Made by a program: the position numbers and the translations under genes. This document shows, piece after piece, positions 46,924 to 58,621 of a stretch of 64,000 nt of DNA (position 1 is its first letter; every line of letters begins with the position of its first letter). The DNA lies in assembly GCA_035236585.1 (NCBI GenBank), contig CP141130.1, forward strand, positions 78,439,944-78,503,943, read 5' to 3'. Origin of the DNA: Warburgia ugandensis (taxonomy: Eukaryota; Streptophyta; Magnoliopsida; Canellales; Canellaceae). The notes below the pieces were generated by a model that was given only the letters and a program-made list of their open reading frames with translations, was not told where the DNA came from and did not search any database.

Positions 46924-47600
46924 GTGCATGAGTGTGTAAGGAGATTGGGAAAGGGGTGCTTAAGAGGAAGGCATGAGAGAAGGTGGTTGAGAGAGAAGAG
47001 GAAGTTTCCCCCCATAAGTTGTGAATGTTGCCTTCCTTAAAGCCCATACCTTCTAAGGGCTTTCCACTTTCCTTCTAGCTTAGTTTCCTCCATGGGGACT
47101 TCCAACTAGGGGCACTTTCCAAATCTCTTCCATATCTTCCTTTAACACAAAGTTTCTTTTAATGGCTTATTCCATCTGCACCATTAATCCTTGATGGATG
47201 ATCTGTAACATTGATCCTTGATCTTAGCCATTCATGCCTATTTTGGTTAATCTGCAAAGTAAAAGACTAAATTAGAATCATCTAAACCATACATTAATCA
47301 TCTAATGAGCTCTAATAATCATCTAACTATTGATTTTGACAAATTAAGTTTGGATGGTCAATTGGAGTTAAATTCAAAATCAAGCTAAATTTTACAAATA
47401 TGAATGGTTAGAAGATCTAATTGAGCACTAAATTAGGGGTATTTGGACTAAAATTTAACACTTAACACACCCCCAACCAGCATTTTGCTAGTCCTAAGCA
47501 AAACATACAAAAAATCTAAAAAATAAAAAAAATAGGAATTTCATTTTTTTTGTATTTTAGGCAATTTTAGATGCTTTTTCTATATATAAAAAAATTAAAG
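45540..47600 (-). mobile_element. Athila-type LTR, inverted relative to the adjacent pol (left arm)
   Basis: The LTR occupies 45,540-47,467 (1,928 bp). Read on the minus strand it starts TGTTAAGTGTTAAATTTTAG and ends GCACTTGCAGTTAAACATTAACA in mutated form. It is the reverse complement of the LTR at 52,224-54,188. The inverted similarity continues about 40-60 bases past the LTR start into the polypurine-tract region (TTAGGACTAGCAAAATGCTG, then TTGGGGG), so this arm is the 3' end of a minus-strand element. The LTR includes a GA-rich stretch and a long (AG)n tract. Confidence 0.85.
46856..46921 (+). repeat. (AG)n microsatellite, about 33 units
   Basis: Pure dinucleotide array within the left Athila-type LTR. 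Open frames on both strands crossing it are artefacts of the repeat. Confidence 0.98.
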
Positions 47601-50480
47601 CATAATCACCTTGTTTCCTGAATTTGGTACTTATTTCTAATTTTATTTTTTAGGAAAATTAGAAAGTGGAGGAAACTTTACCTGTAATAATAGCATCAAA
47701 CTTAGATAAAGAATAGGAAGGTAAGCTTTTAGATGTTCTTAAGGAACATAAAACTGCTCTAGGGTAGACAATAATAGACATAAAAGGGATAAGTCTAGCC
47801 TTATGCATGCATAGGATACATCTAAAAGAAAATGCAAAGCCTTCTAAGGAGACTCAAAGGCAACTAAACCCCACATGAAGGATGTGGTTAGAGATGAAGT
47901 CCTAAAGCTCTTAGATGTTGGTGTCATATACCCTATTTTTTATAGTACTTGGGTCAGCCCCGTTAAGGTTGTACATAAGAAATATGGGGTCACGGTAGTC
48001 AAAATGAGAATAACGAGGTAATCCCCACCATCATGACCACTGGGTGGAGAGTTTGTATTGACTATCTAAAGTTGAATGCGGTCACGAGAAAAGATCATTT
48101 TCCTCTACCTTTCATTGACCAAATGCTAGAGAGGTTAGTCGGACATAGCTATTGCTATTTTTTGGATGGAATTCTGGTTATAACCAAATTCCTATAGCAC
48201 CAAAGTATCAGGAGAAGACCACCTTCACCTGCCCTTTTGGAACTTTCGCCTACAAACGTATGCCTTTTGGGCTTTGTAATGCTCCAGCTACATTTCAAAG
48301 GTGTATGTTGAGCATTTTCTTAGACATGATAGAAAGATTCCTTGAGATGTTTATGGATGAATTCTCAGTATTTTGGTCTTTATTTGACAAGTGCCTACAC
48401 CACTTGAAGTTAGTCCTTGTAAGGTGTCAGAAGAATCTGGTCTTAAATTAGGAAAAGTGTCATTTTATGGTACGGAGTGGGATAGTACTAGGCCACATAA
48501 TATCACCCAATGGGATAGAAGTTGATAAGGCAAAAGTGGATTTAATAGCCAACCTTCCCCCACCAAGGACGGTAAAAGAAATTTGCTCTTTTTGAGGACA
48601 TGCTAGCTTTTACAAACGATTCATCAAAGATTTTAGTAAAATTGTCAAACCCTTATGTAATTTACTTACAAAGGAGGCCACTTTTGACTTTGATTAGGAC
48701 TGTAAGAAAGCATTTGAGTTACTTAAGGCTGAATTGACTTCTGCACCTATTATTCGACCACCATATTGGAACAAACCGTTTGAAATAAGCTGTTTTGGGG
48801 CAGCGCATTGATAAACTTTCCCATGTGATATATTACGCTAGTAAAACACTAAATGATCTGCAACTCAACTATTCTGCTACTGAGAAAGAGTTGTTAGCTA
48901 TAGTGTTTGCTTTGGATAAGTTTAGATCTTACCTGTTAGGGTTTAAAGTTATATTATACTCGGATCATGCCACTTTAAAGTATCTTCTTTCTAAAAAGGA
49001 TGCAAAACCTAGGTTGATTTATTGGATACTACTGCTACAAGAGTTTGACTTAGAAATTAGGGACAAGAAAGGTTCAGAAAATGTAGTAGTAGATCACTTA
49101 TCCAGATTAGTGGTGGAGCACACTAGCGATCTAGGGCCTATAACTGAGTTATTCCCAGATGAACAATTATTGCATGTTTCCCAATTACCTTGGTATGGAG
49201 ATATTGTTAATTATCTTGTTATCGGACAAATGCCTAATCATTAGACCGCACAAGATAAAAAGAGATTTTTAACTGAGGTTAGATACTTTACTTGGGATGA
49301 CACATACTTATTCAAGTATTGTCCTGACCAAGTAATTAGGAGATGCATACCCAATAGTGAACATAATCGAGTCATCTCCTTTTGTCATGATCATGCATGT
49401 GGGGACCATTTCAGCTCTAGAAAAACAGCTGCAAAAATTTTGCAGTGTAGATTTTATTGGCCTACCATATTTAAGGATGCACATGCTTACTGTAAAGCAT
49501 GTGCACTGTGTCAAAGGTTAGGAAGTTTAGGAAGGAGACATATGATGCCCTTAAACCCAATCCTTGTCATAGAACCTTTTAATGTTTGGGGCATAGATTT
49601 TATGGGACCTTTTCCTAATTCTTTTGAAAATCTATACATCCTAGTGGGAGTGGACTACGTGTCTAAGTGGGTGGAGGCTGTGCCCTGCAAAACCAATGAC
49701 CACAAGGTTGTGGTAAAGTTTTTAAAAGAAAATATTTTTGCAAGGCTTGGTACTCCAAGAGCCATAATAAGTGATGGGGGAAAACACTTTTGTAATAAGG
49801 TGTTTGAGAATTTAATGAAAAAGTATGGTGTCAACCATAGGATAGCTACCCCATACCACCCTCAGACTAGTGGTCAAGTAGAGGTATCCAATAGGGAAAT
49901 AAAGTGGATTTTAGAAAAGACAGTCAATCCAAATAGGAAAGACTGGTCTCTGAGAATTATTGACGCTTTATGGGCTTATTGCATAGCATATAAAACTCCT
50001 TTAGGAATGTCACCCTACCACTTGGTCTATGGAAAGGCCTGCCACTTACTAGTAGAGTTAGAGCACAAGGCATATTGGGCTATGAAAAAGCTAAATTTCA
50101 ACTTACATTTTCTGGAACCCATAGAAAACTCCAACTCAATGAGTTGGAGGAATTGAGGAAAAATGCATATGAGTCTGCATGATTGTACAAAAACTGAATG
50201 AAGGCTATACATGATCAACATATTCTAGGAAAATCCTTCACACCAGGTCAAAAAGTCTTACTGTATAATTCTAAATTGCATCTCTTCCTAGGAAAACTTA
50301 GATCTAGATAGACCAGACCTTATATAGTACACACAATCTATCCTCATGGAGCCATTAAGATTGAAAATGATGGAGAAATCCAAAAGGTCAATGGTCAAAG
50401 GCTAAAACCTTTCTTAGAACTACTTGACCTTGAGATTGATCAGACACTTTTAGAGACACCTGAGTATCATGATACACCTT
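47601..50480 (+). mobile_element. Athila-like Gypsy pol region (RT, RNase H, integrase)
   Basis: The order is that of Ty3/Gypsy. The reverse transcriptase starts around 47,800 (CMHRIHLKENAKP), with CPFGTFAYKRMPFGLCNAP near 48,226 and the catalytic box FMDE at 48,350-48,361, where FMDD is expected. RNase H lies around 48,790-49,140 ([19 protein letters not shown]). The integrase has its zinc-binding part near 49,385-49,510 ([11 protein letters not shown]) and a nearly intact core in the open frame 49,440-50,156: [20 protein letters not shown] and [11 protein letters not shown] carry the D, D and E residues. The [10 protein letters not shown] and [17 protein letters not shown] stretches point to the Athila lineage. 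Gag and protease are missing. Stops in the reverse transcriptase make it dead. Confidence 0.9.
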
Positions 50481-52223
50481 AGATTACCACTCCAGGAGCC
50501 TTACAACACATCATCATTGCACTCATCATTATGTCTGGTTGAAGACATTAAACTTAACGCTTATTGGGAGGCAACCCAAGGGTTTAGAGTCTATATCCCT
50601 CCACTTTTATATAGAATCCTATGTTTTTCAAACATTGGGGACAATGTTTCATTCAGATTGGGGGTATATATGCAATAGAGATTTTGAATTTTCTTGAGTT
50701 TTTTTTTAAAAAAGAAAAAAAAAGATTTTTTAAAGTAGAGTTCCCTTACTGTGATGAGAACTAAATGTTTAGAATTTAGTAAATATACTATTTTCACCTC
50801 TTAATGGGAATGCATATGATTAGTTTTGCATGTCATGCATGTGTTGAAGCATTTAAGAAAAGTTAATTCTCGGAAACCAATTACACGCAGCACATAATTA
50901 AGACTAATATAGAGGTATGACTTAGAGACCTTGAGGAAAATCAATGGAGACCTATAACCTAGTGAGTGTTTGAGACTATCTTCTTTTAGAGAGTTATAAG
51001 TAATTCCATAAATTCTTCAGCGTACATAGATTAATACAATCTTGTTATCGTTGTTTTGGTTAAACATCAAGAATAAATAGGAGTAATAGCTTTAATTCCA
51101 GAATTTTATTGAATATGATAGGCTTTAGGAAACTTAGGAAATGATATAGGTCATCCTTGCTCGGCCCAGAGACATAAAGCCTACCCAATATAGTATACCA
51201 CTAGTTAGCCTTTTGAGCCTGTTATCAAGCCTTTTCTTTCTTAAACCATTCATCTTAACCCAAAATAACCCAGTAAAATAAATAACCACTCTCCATCTTT
51301 AAAATGAGTAGAGTAGAAAAAGTTCAAAAATAGGACAAAAAGTATAAAAAAAAAATAGTTATCTTTCTTCCAAAGAAGAAAAAAAAATGAAAAAGAAAGG
51401 CCAAAATCTGAAAGAGAAATTCACTTCAAGTACAAAACCAAAAGAAAAGTTGTACTAGCAGATATTCATTGAAGACGTCTACCCAATTTTGAACATTGAA
51501 ATCTTTATATCTATCTTTTTTAAACCTTTCCTAAGCCTACATTTTGTCCTAGTTAAAGACCTATTGATCTTAGGTGGACATAGCCTTAAAGAGGAGATAA
51601 AAAGAAAGAACTAAGGTAAAAGACCCCTAATATTCTTGGTGTTAACATCCACTCTTAGGGATCACTTTGATTTTCTCATGAGCATTTAAAAGAATTATGT
51701 GAACCATCAACTTGTTGGATTCGATCACATAATGAGAGAAATATGTTTAACCCCTTATCTAAGAGTTTTATTTCTGAGTGTATACCTATGAGGATTTGAG
51801 GTCAAGGTATATTTCCAATGGAAGGTAAGCATATCCAATTAGAAGTCAAGATTTATGTGGCTATACACACACATATGTACTCTGAGAAATAACTCAAATA
51901 AGATGTCTTTAATATGTGTATGGTGTGTAAAATTGTCAAATCCTCTTCATTAAATTGTGAAAAATTAGTAAAGTTGCTAATGAATGAGGATTCTCTGAGA
52001 TAAAACAGCAGACTTGACTTTATTGAATTTTGTGGGTATATTCATTGCAAACCCTCACGATGCCTAACTCGTCCACTAGGGGTAACCTAGGGGTTCAAGG
52101 GCTTGTTGCATGTGCTAAATGCAATTGTGAGTACCTGTGAAAGTTGCACCTTGTACCAGTTTCGTGAAAAAAAAGTTGTTTGCATATTTTGCTCGGGACT
52201 AACAAAATGCTATTTGGGGCGTG
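50481..52223 (+). mobile_element. Athila-like element, region between pol and right LTR
   Basis: After pol comes AACGCTTATTGGGAGGCAAC, a phrase I know from the 3' part of Athila/Tat-type Gypsy elements, then about 1.6 kb of AT-rich non-coding sequence with long A and T runs. It ends in a polypurine-like TATTTGGGGCG just before the LTR. No envelope-like frame is preserved. Confidence 0.65.
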
Positions 52224-54188
52224 TGTTAAGTGTTTAATTTTGGTTTAAAAACCCCTAGTTTAGCATTCAATTAGATCATTCAACTGTTCAAAATTGCAAA
52301 ATTTAGCTTGATTTTTAATTTAACTCAAATTGACCATCCAAACTTTAATTTTTTCCAAATCAACAGTCAAATGATCATTAGAGCTTATTAGAGGATTAAT
52401 GTATGGTTTTGATGATTCTAATTTAGTCTTTTATTTTGTTGATCAACTAAAGGAGGGCTGGATGGATCAGATCTAATTTCAACGGTGTAGATCAAGTGGA
52501 GATCAATAAGGCAGGAGTCCTAATTGGAAAAGGAGTTGTAAAATGAAGAGGAGTTTCCTAATAGGAATCTACCTCTTCAAGAAGAGTTAGAGGAAGCATC
52601 TCTCTCTTCTTTTCTTACTCACCACCTCACAATGCTCTCTTCCCTTCCTCTTTAGCAGCACACCCATCGCTACCCTCCATCACATCCACACCATCTACCT
52701 AGCATCATTCCCCCTGATTCCCAGCCTCCCCCTCTCCTTCATCATTTTGTTTGTCATTTTTTAACTCTCATGCAACCACTCTCTTCAGCCCCCTTCTCTT
52801 CTTTTCGTTTTCCTTCATTGTCTTACTATTTTACCTTTGGTTCCATCGTTTTTCTATTTTTCAGTCGTTGTCCTTCATCGTTATTTTCCTCTTTTGTGTT
52901 GGAAACTGAGTTCTAGTTTCCACCCAATCTCCACCTGTCCCCAGTTAGGAACGATGCCCATACCTTCCTTATTTCTTCTTCTGTACCCAGTTCGATAAAG
53001 CAGCCTCCATAGCATCTCCACCACTCAGCACCCTCTCAAACATCTACCCAGTCTCTCACCGCATCAGCCCCCTTCCTATTCTCTACCTCTTACCCTCTCT
53101 ATTTCACGTCATTTTTTTCTCCTCTGTCATGACCAGACAATCCTGCGTATCACCGCTTTCCCTACACCTATCATCCACCGCACCACGTCTAGGCTGTCTC
53201 CACTTCCACTCCCAGCACCGCACAAGCCAGACCAAAGACGCCCTTCTCTCTATCGGCCAAGGCATCCTTCGTAGCATGCCCCAGGCTCCTCTGCTCCAAA
53301 CGAACCAGACGACGCCCAGAAAAGGCATTGTTTTTTTTCGTTTCACTTCAGCCCTCCACCAGCCCATGCGACACCCATCTTCCCCGGACGGTACCAGACG
53401 ACAACCAGCCAAGATCGCACCGCCTAGGGTCTACACATCTCCGGCATAGTCATCTTCTCCGGCTATTTCTGGGAGAGTTTGGGAAGTTTGAAACAAAATG
53501 ACAAAATTTCTCTTGACAGATTAGTTTAAATTACATTTAAGTCCTGCTACTATGCTTATTCTAGTTTTATGTTATTCCCATTCTCACTTATTCACGTTCT
53601 ATGTTATACTTTTACTGTTTAATTCAATGAACGGTACTGGTTCAACCACGGATAATCTTTAATTACTTGTTTATTTAATTTATAATTTCAATTACATTTT
53701 ATGGAATATTTTTAGGATAGTTTCTAGAGTAATTATTGTTCCTGATCTTCATTTTGGATTCTAAAAAACGATCTAAGCCATTAATCATGAAATTCCTTAA
53801 TTTGATAGATCTCTATCAATTTGATGAATCTGACAAATTCCTCTGTCAAATAACTAATTCAAGACATGTTAAATATAGTTATAGAGGTTGATCAAAGTTT
53901 TAGAAACCTGAAGTGAAGAAATTGAATAGTACTTAAGCTAGGGAATTAGATTTTCTTAATTTTTCTAGTTTTAGTTTTAATTAAGGTTTTATAGCTTCTT
54001 TTTCTATTCTTCTTAGACTTTTGAAATTTCATTGGTAAACTAGATATGAAGTCTGAATTTTTCAATTAATTTTTTGTCAATTAAATTTTATTAAAAACTC
54101 AAAAATTCTAAAGCAAGTCCTTGTGGGATCGACCCGTATTTGCATAACTATACTACAATAGCCCGTGCACTTGCTGAAAACATCAACA
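52224..54188 (+). mobile_element. Athila-type LTR (right arm, same orientation as pol)
   Basis: 1,965 bp, from TGTTAAGTGTTTAATTTTGG to GCTGAAAACATCAACA. The end contains GTGGGATCGACCCGTATTTG, typical of this LTR type. It is the inverted counterpart of 45,540-47,467. A pyrimidine-rich central part (about 52,590-53,450) gives spurious open frames of about 105 codons on both strands. LINE sequence resumes directly after it. Confidence 0.88.
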
Positions 54189-54300
54189 CACTCCTTATAT
54201 CCTTATAGTCATTATCATTTAGTTGTTTTTTGAAGTAACTTTCTCACCTTAGTTTGATCTTATCATCTTTGACTAGTACCCCTTAATCATTACTTCTAAT
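54189..54300 (-). mobile_element. RTE LINE copy B, middle fragment
   Basis: About 110 bases (for example TCATTATCATTTAGTTGTTT and CTTTGACTAGT at the right end) match copy A at 37,713-37,808. About 130 bases of LINE that should lie between 43,577 and 54,189, as seen at 37,590-37,715 in copy A, are missing. Confidence 0.82.
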
Positions 54301-54876
54301 CAGTGTTTAAAAACTCAGAAACTTGAAAAACTCAGATAGCTAGCGATCCTATCTTTCTAATGAGTTGAGTGATCCTACTAGCGATCTAGTACAAAAATAA
54401 TTATATAATTATAGTAAAATTCTTTTAAAATATAAAAAGTATAAAAAAATTGTCAACCCAATAGCAATGAAAAACCTACAAAATAAATATTTGGATTTCT
54501 CACTTTAAGTAGGAATACATGTTTGTATAATGCATAAATGAAAAACTATGAAATATAATTGGATCAAAAGAAAGAATTTATTGAAGTACTACAACTATAT
54601 CTCTCCATTATTTTGATTTCATCACTATAAATCAACCCAATAAACTTAAGATTGTAATCAATAACAAAGTTTAGTAGCAATAAATCCAAAATATGATAAA
54701 TTTAAATTAAAAAGCGGAAAAGCTTTTGAATTATTTAGTAAGTTGTCTTTCAATATATTTTGGCCAATCCTAGAATGTGAAGTTTCTATAGAATTAAAAG
54801 AGTTTATAACATTTAATTAGGTAAATATTTATATTTCTAATAAAATCAAGATTCTAATTTAAAATGTTAGGACTTA
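54301..54876. other. AT-rich insert of unknown type left of the Gypsy element
   Basis: It begins CAGTGTTTAAAAACTCAGAA and continues beyond the Gypsy element at 63,062. The TIR-like start resembles hAT-type MITE ends, but a matching right end was not established. Confidence 0.3.
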
Positions 54877-56486
54877 CCGAGTGTAATATCCTTAATTTTA
54901 ACCCTAAATTAGTAATAAGATAAATTAAAAAAATTTACCACAGAATTTGGTTTTGAAATCACTTAAACTAGAAAATACACATTGATAGGAATTGAACAGT
55001 ATAAAGAACGTCGAAAACAGAGTTTGGATGAGTGAGATATGACCATTTTAAGTTGTAAGGGTAAATTGGTAATTAGCCAGGGATGCAAATTAGAGGGGGT
55101 TGTTTTGATAACGACACCCCTTTCCATTCCCATCCAGCTCCAATGGAGGATGGCAGTGATCTACCTTCTCATTCGAGAAGATCGGATCTCAACCTATAAA
55201 AACTAGATTTCCCTTCCATTCCCACGCCAAATAACTATAGAAGAACCCTCATTTTCCCTGTGCACATTGCAAAAACAAACCGAAGGTTGCACACTTCATA
55301 GGGCTTGATCTCCATGCTCCAACTCTAATCATATAAGCTACACACTCTAACTTGTTATTTACCTTGTTTTTCAACTTTTTCCTCACAAATCTAGGCAAGA
55401 TATGAGCTGAATGGTCTTTGGATGGCCTAGAGAGTCAAAACCGTGGAGTATGGTTAAACCCACATTAAGGACACCTCAAATGATAGATCTGAGCCATTCA
55501 TTGTGATCTTTCGACCCAAAAACCCTAGGAACGACGAAAACAGATAAAAAAATTGGAGCATCTGGGGCTCTGATCAAGCCAAAAGAAGGTGGACGGCTCA
55601 AGTTTTATCGTCCTTGAGGGACGGTGCTCCCAAGACGCCCACCGAGACGCATAGAGGTAAATTGCACATTTGGGTGCTTCGTCATGCACGGAACGCCGAC
55701 GCACGCTATCCCGAACGACTGGAACGCACCGAGCAACCTGGCGTCAGTGTGCTACGGGGACTCCGATGTAAACCGCATTCGCTAATATAAATCGGTGTAA
55801 ACACCCGCCCTTTCCTTATAAATTAATTTAGTAATTTATAAAGTCTTTTCACTAAACACTTTATTTTGGGAGCTATAAAGGTCCAAATCATGATCGGAAA
55901 CATGTGTTGTGATTGCCTTGATGACGTAAACCTATATTTGACTTGAAAACTCACATTTAACCACTTTTAAATTGGTCAAATCATACAATATGATTCAATA
56001 ACTTAGATCAAGCCAATTAATGGATAATCAGACCTTAGAAATGAATTACATGTGTCAAATATAAGAAGATTTAGGGGATTAGAAGATTGGATCTCTAGCA
56101 ATTGTCAAGAAGAAGTGATCTTGACCATTGATCTGATCAAGTGTCTTAAGAGTACCAGATCAAAGAGCATCGTGACTCTCAGATCAATGTGTAATTACGG
56201 AGATATATGTTAATCTCTAGATAAACATATAAATAAAGAGGATATAACACCTGGAGGTTTTTCAATAAATGTTCTAATAAAATAATTAATAAAATCTTTT
56301 AATTTTGGGATCTAAACTATTATTATTCAAAAAAAATGTTATAAAAAACCCAGGGTGTTACAATTGGTATCAAAGCCCAGTTTATTCCATTATAATCCTT
56401 ACAAAGGTCCACTTATATGTAGGTGACGGTCCATAAATTGTAGTTAAAGAGGAACTTACACTTAGTGATATTTGAATTCATGACAG

Positions 56487-57450
56487 ATGGCTCCTCGAAG
56501 AAGGACAAGGTCTACCCCTGCTACGCTAGTTGCCCCACCTGTTGAGTCCTCTGATCAAGGGGATCATGATGCTGAGTTGGTGAATAGGATTGATGCCCCT
56601 CATACAGCAGCAGATTAGGACTACAGTTCAGGTTGTAAACCCTAAACCTACGACCCCACCTCCATTGGCACCAGTGGATTCGTTTATTCATTCCACCACC
56701 CGGTGCAGGCACCACCAGCACCTAAGACCACTGACGGTGATGTTACGAGTGACTCTAAGAAGACAAATAAACTATTAGAGTGATTCCAGAAGATGGTGCC
56801 AACCTTCTATGGCGACGGTGATACTGAGGAGGCTAAGCGATGGTTATTTAAGGCAGAGAGGACATTTGACGCGATGAAGATTATACCAGAGGATTAGGTC
56901 CGAGTAGCTGTTTACCTACTAAAGGGTGAGGTAGGCTTTTGGTGGCAAACTTTTACATGTACGTGACCAGACCCTACAAAGGCGATGACATGGGAGGCCT
57001 TTAAGCAGGCTTTTGATACTCAGTACTTTCCACCTCATGCATTACAATCACTGAAGAAAGAGTTTGCCACCTTGGAGCAGAGAGATATGACGGTTCAGCA
57101 GTAGTTGAACCGATTTACTCGATTGAGGATGTTTGCTCCTGACACACTTGCCTCAAATAAGGAGGCAACAGACAGATTTGTGGATAGACTGACACCTTGG
57201 TTGAGAGATCGAGTGATTACTTCATGACCCACTATTGTGCGAGATGTAGTTGACATGGCCTCCATGTTGGAGAAGAATTCTCTTAGGACTAGAGGGAGCA
57301 CATACCAGCCCACTAATGGTAAGAGACCTTTCAATTCTATGTAGGCACATAGAGCACCAGGTTATCAGCCACAGACCAAGCCTAAGAGAGACATAGAGAA
57401 GAAGAGATGTGACAGGTACAAGCATGTTGTGGAAGAATTAAAGGAGATAA
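56487..57450 (+). pseudogene. Gag of the chromodomain Gypsy element, with stops
   Basis: It starts MAPRRRTRST at 56,487. The retrotransposon gag core is readable with several in-frame stops: MVPTFYGDGDTEEAKRW near 56,792, GEVGFWWQTF near 56,930, WEAFKQAFDTQYFPP near 56,990 and EFATLEQRDMTVQQ near 57,060. The zinc knuckle that should follow is lost at the junction near 57,450. Confidence 0.85.
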
Positions 57451-58621
57451 CAGAGAATGTGAGGGCAGGCAAATTATGGTGAGACAAAAAATAAAAGAAA
57501 ACGATGAACAGAAACGACTGAAGTAAAGAAAAAAAGAAACTATGGAAAGCAAGAAGAAGCAATGAAATAGGGAGTGAAAATTAAAGAAGGGGATGTGGTC
57601 CTCTTGCTCCTCCTACGGTCCAAGGTGAATAAAGTAGAGAATGGAGAGAAGACTAAAGATGGTTGGATGTTGCCCGTGAAGCCGATGGAGATCCAATCTA
57701 TGCGGCTTGAGCTATGGTAGACATCAGAGATGCATAAAAGTATGGGCTTGCCGGTGGTGATTTGGGTTATCCAGTCATGACAAGCAGGGGAGCCTGGGAC
57801 GTCTGTACAATAGAGATTAGAAGGAGTTGGGTGATTAAAAAAGAAAGAGGTAGAGAAGCTAGGCTCGTGTGTGACGATGATGAAAGAGTGAACTAGGTAA
57901 GGAAAAGAGGGATGGAAGAACAGGAGGAAGAAGAGTGAGAGTTTCAAAGAGAGGAGAAGAGGTGGGTTTTGTTCGAGAAGATGGGAAGAGAGGAGAGAAG
58001 TGAGTAAGAAGGAGAAGAAGAGGGAGAGAAGGTAGAATGGAGAGAGATGGGAAGAGAGAACAGAGGAGAGAGTTGGGTACAGTTAAGAAGGAAGGAAAAA
58101 AGAGAATAAGGAAAGTGGGTACGTGAGAATGAGGAAGGGAAAAAGAAAAGGAAAGAAAGAAGGAAAAAGAAAGAAGGAAAAAGAAAGAAAGAAAAGAGAA
58201 AAAGAAGGAAAAAAGAAAAAGGAAAGGAAAGAAAGAAGTGGGGGAAAGGGTTGCCTTTTTCTCCATCATTCTAAATTTAGCTCCATTGTCTTCTAGGAAA
58301 CTATCACATCCATCTTCATGGGTGATCTGGTCCATCCATTGCCCTTTAAGATGATTTGTACCGTTAACTTTTAATCGTATCTATCAACACCTCTTTTGGT
58401 TAATCTGCAAAAGAAAAAACTAAATCAGAATCATCTAACCCGTACATTAGTCATCTAATGAGCTCTAATGATCATCTGACCGTTGATTTTGAAAATTTAA
58501 TATTTGGATGGTCAATTGGATTTAAATTCAAAATCAAGCTAAGTTTTGTAAAATTGAATGGTTAGATGATCTAATTGAACGCTAAATTAGGGGTATTTTG
58601 ACCAAAATTGAACACTTAACA
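57450..58621 (-). mobile_element. Athila-type LTR fragment inside the chromodomain Gypsy element
   Basis: The right 300 bases (58,330-58,621) match the inner end of the left Athila-type LTR (47,240-47,467) in the same orientation, ending exactly at the LTR terminus (AACACTTAACA). The rest is a strongly purine-rich stretch like the GA-rich middle of that LTR. The left border near 57,450 is not an LTR end, so the fragment is truncated. It replaces the protease-RT-RNase H part of the host element. Confidence 0.75.

Noticed and set aside
46547-47047. Open frames of 128-166 codons on the minus strand and 63 codons on the plus strand
   Set aside because: They cross the (AG)33 tract and GA-rich LTR sequence. 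The predicted proteins are runs of Leu-Ser or Arg-Glu without any domain.
53104-53449. Overlapping frames of 102 and 106 codons on both strands
   Set aside because: They lie in the GC- and pyrimidine-rich middle of the right Athila-type LTR. The mirrored frames arise from composition.
43578-54188. A single normal Gypsy element with direct LTRs
   Set aside because: The only LTR pair of adequate length (45,540-47,467 and 52,224-54,188) is inverted. The LTR at 43,578 belongs to a different family.
57540-58335. Minus-strand frames of 135 and 158 codons, Ser/Leu/Phe-rich
   Set aside because: They are products of a purine-rich strand in an LTR fragment, where stop codons are rare. No similarity and no gene context.
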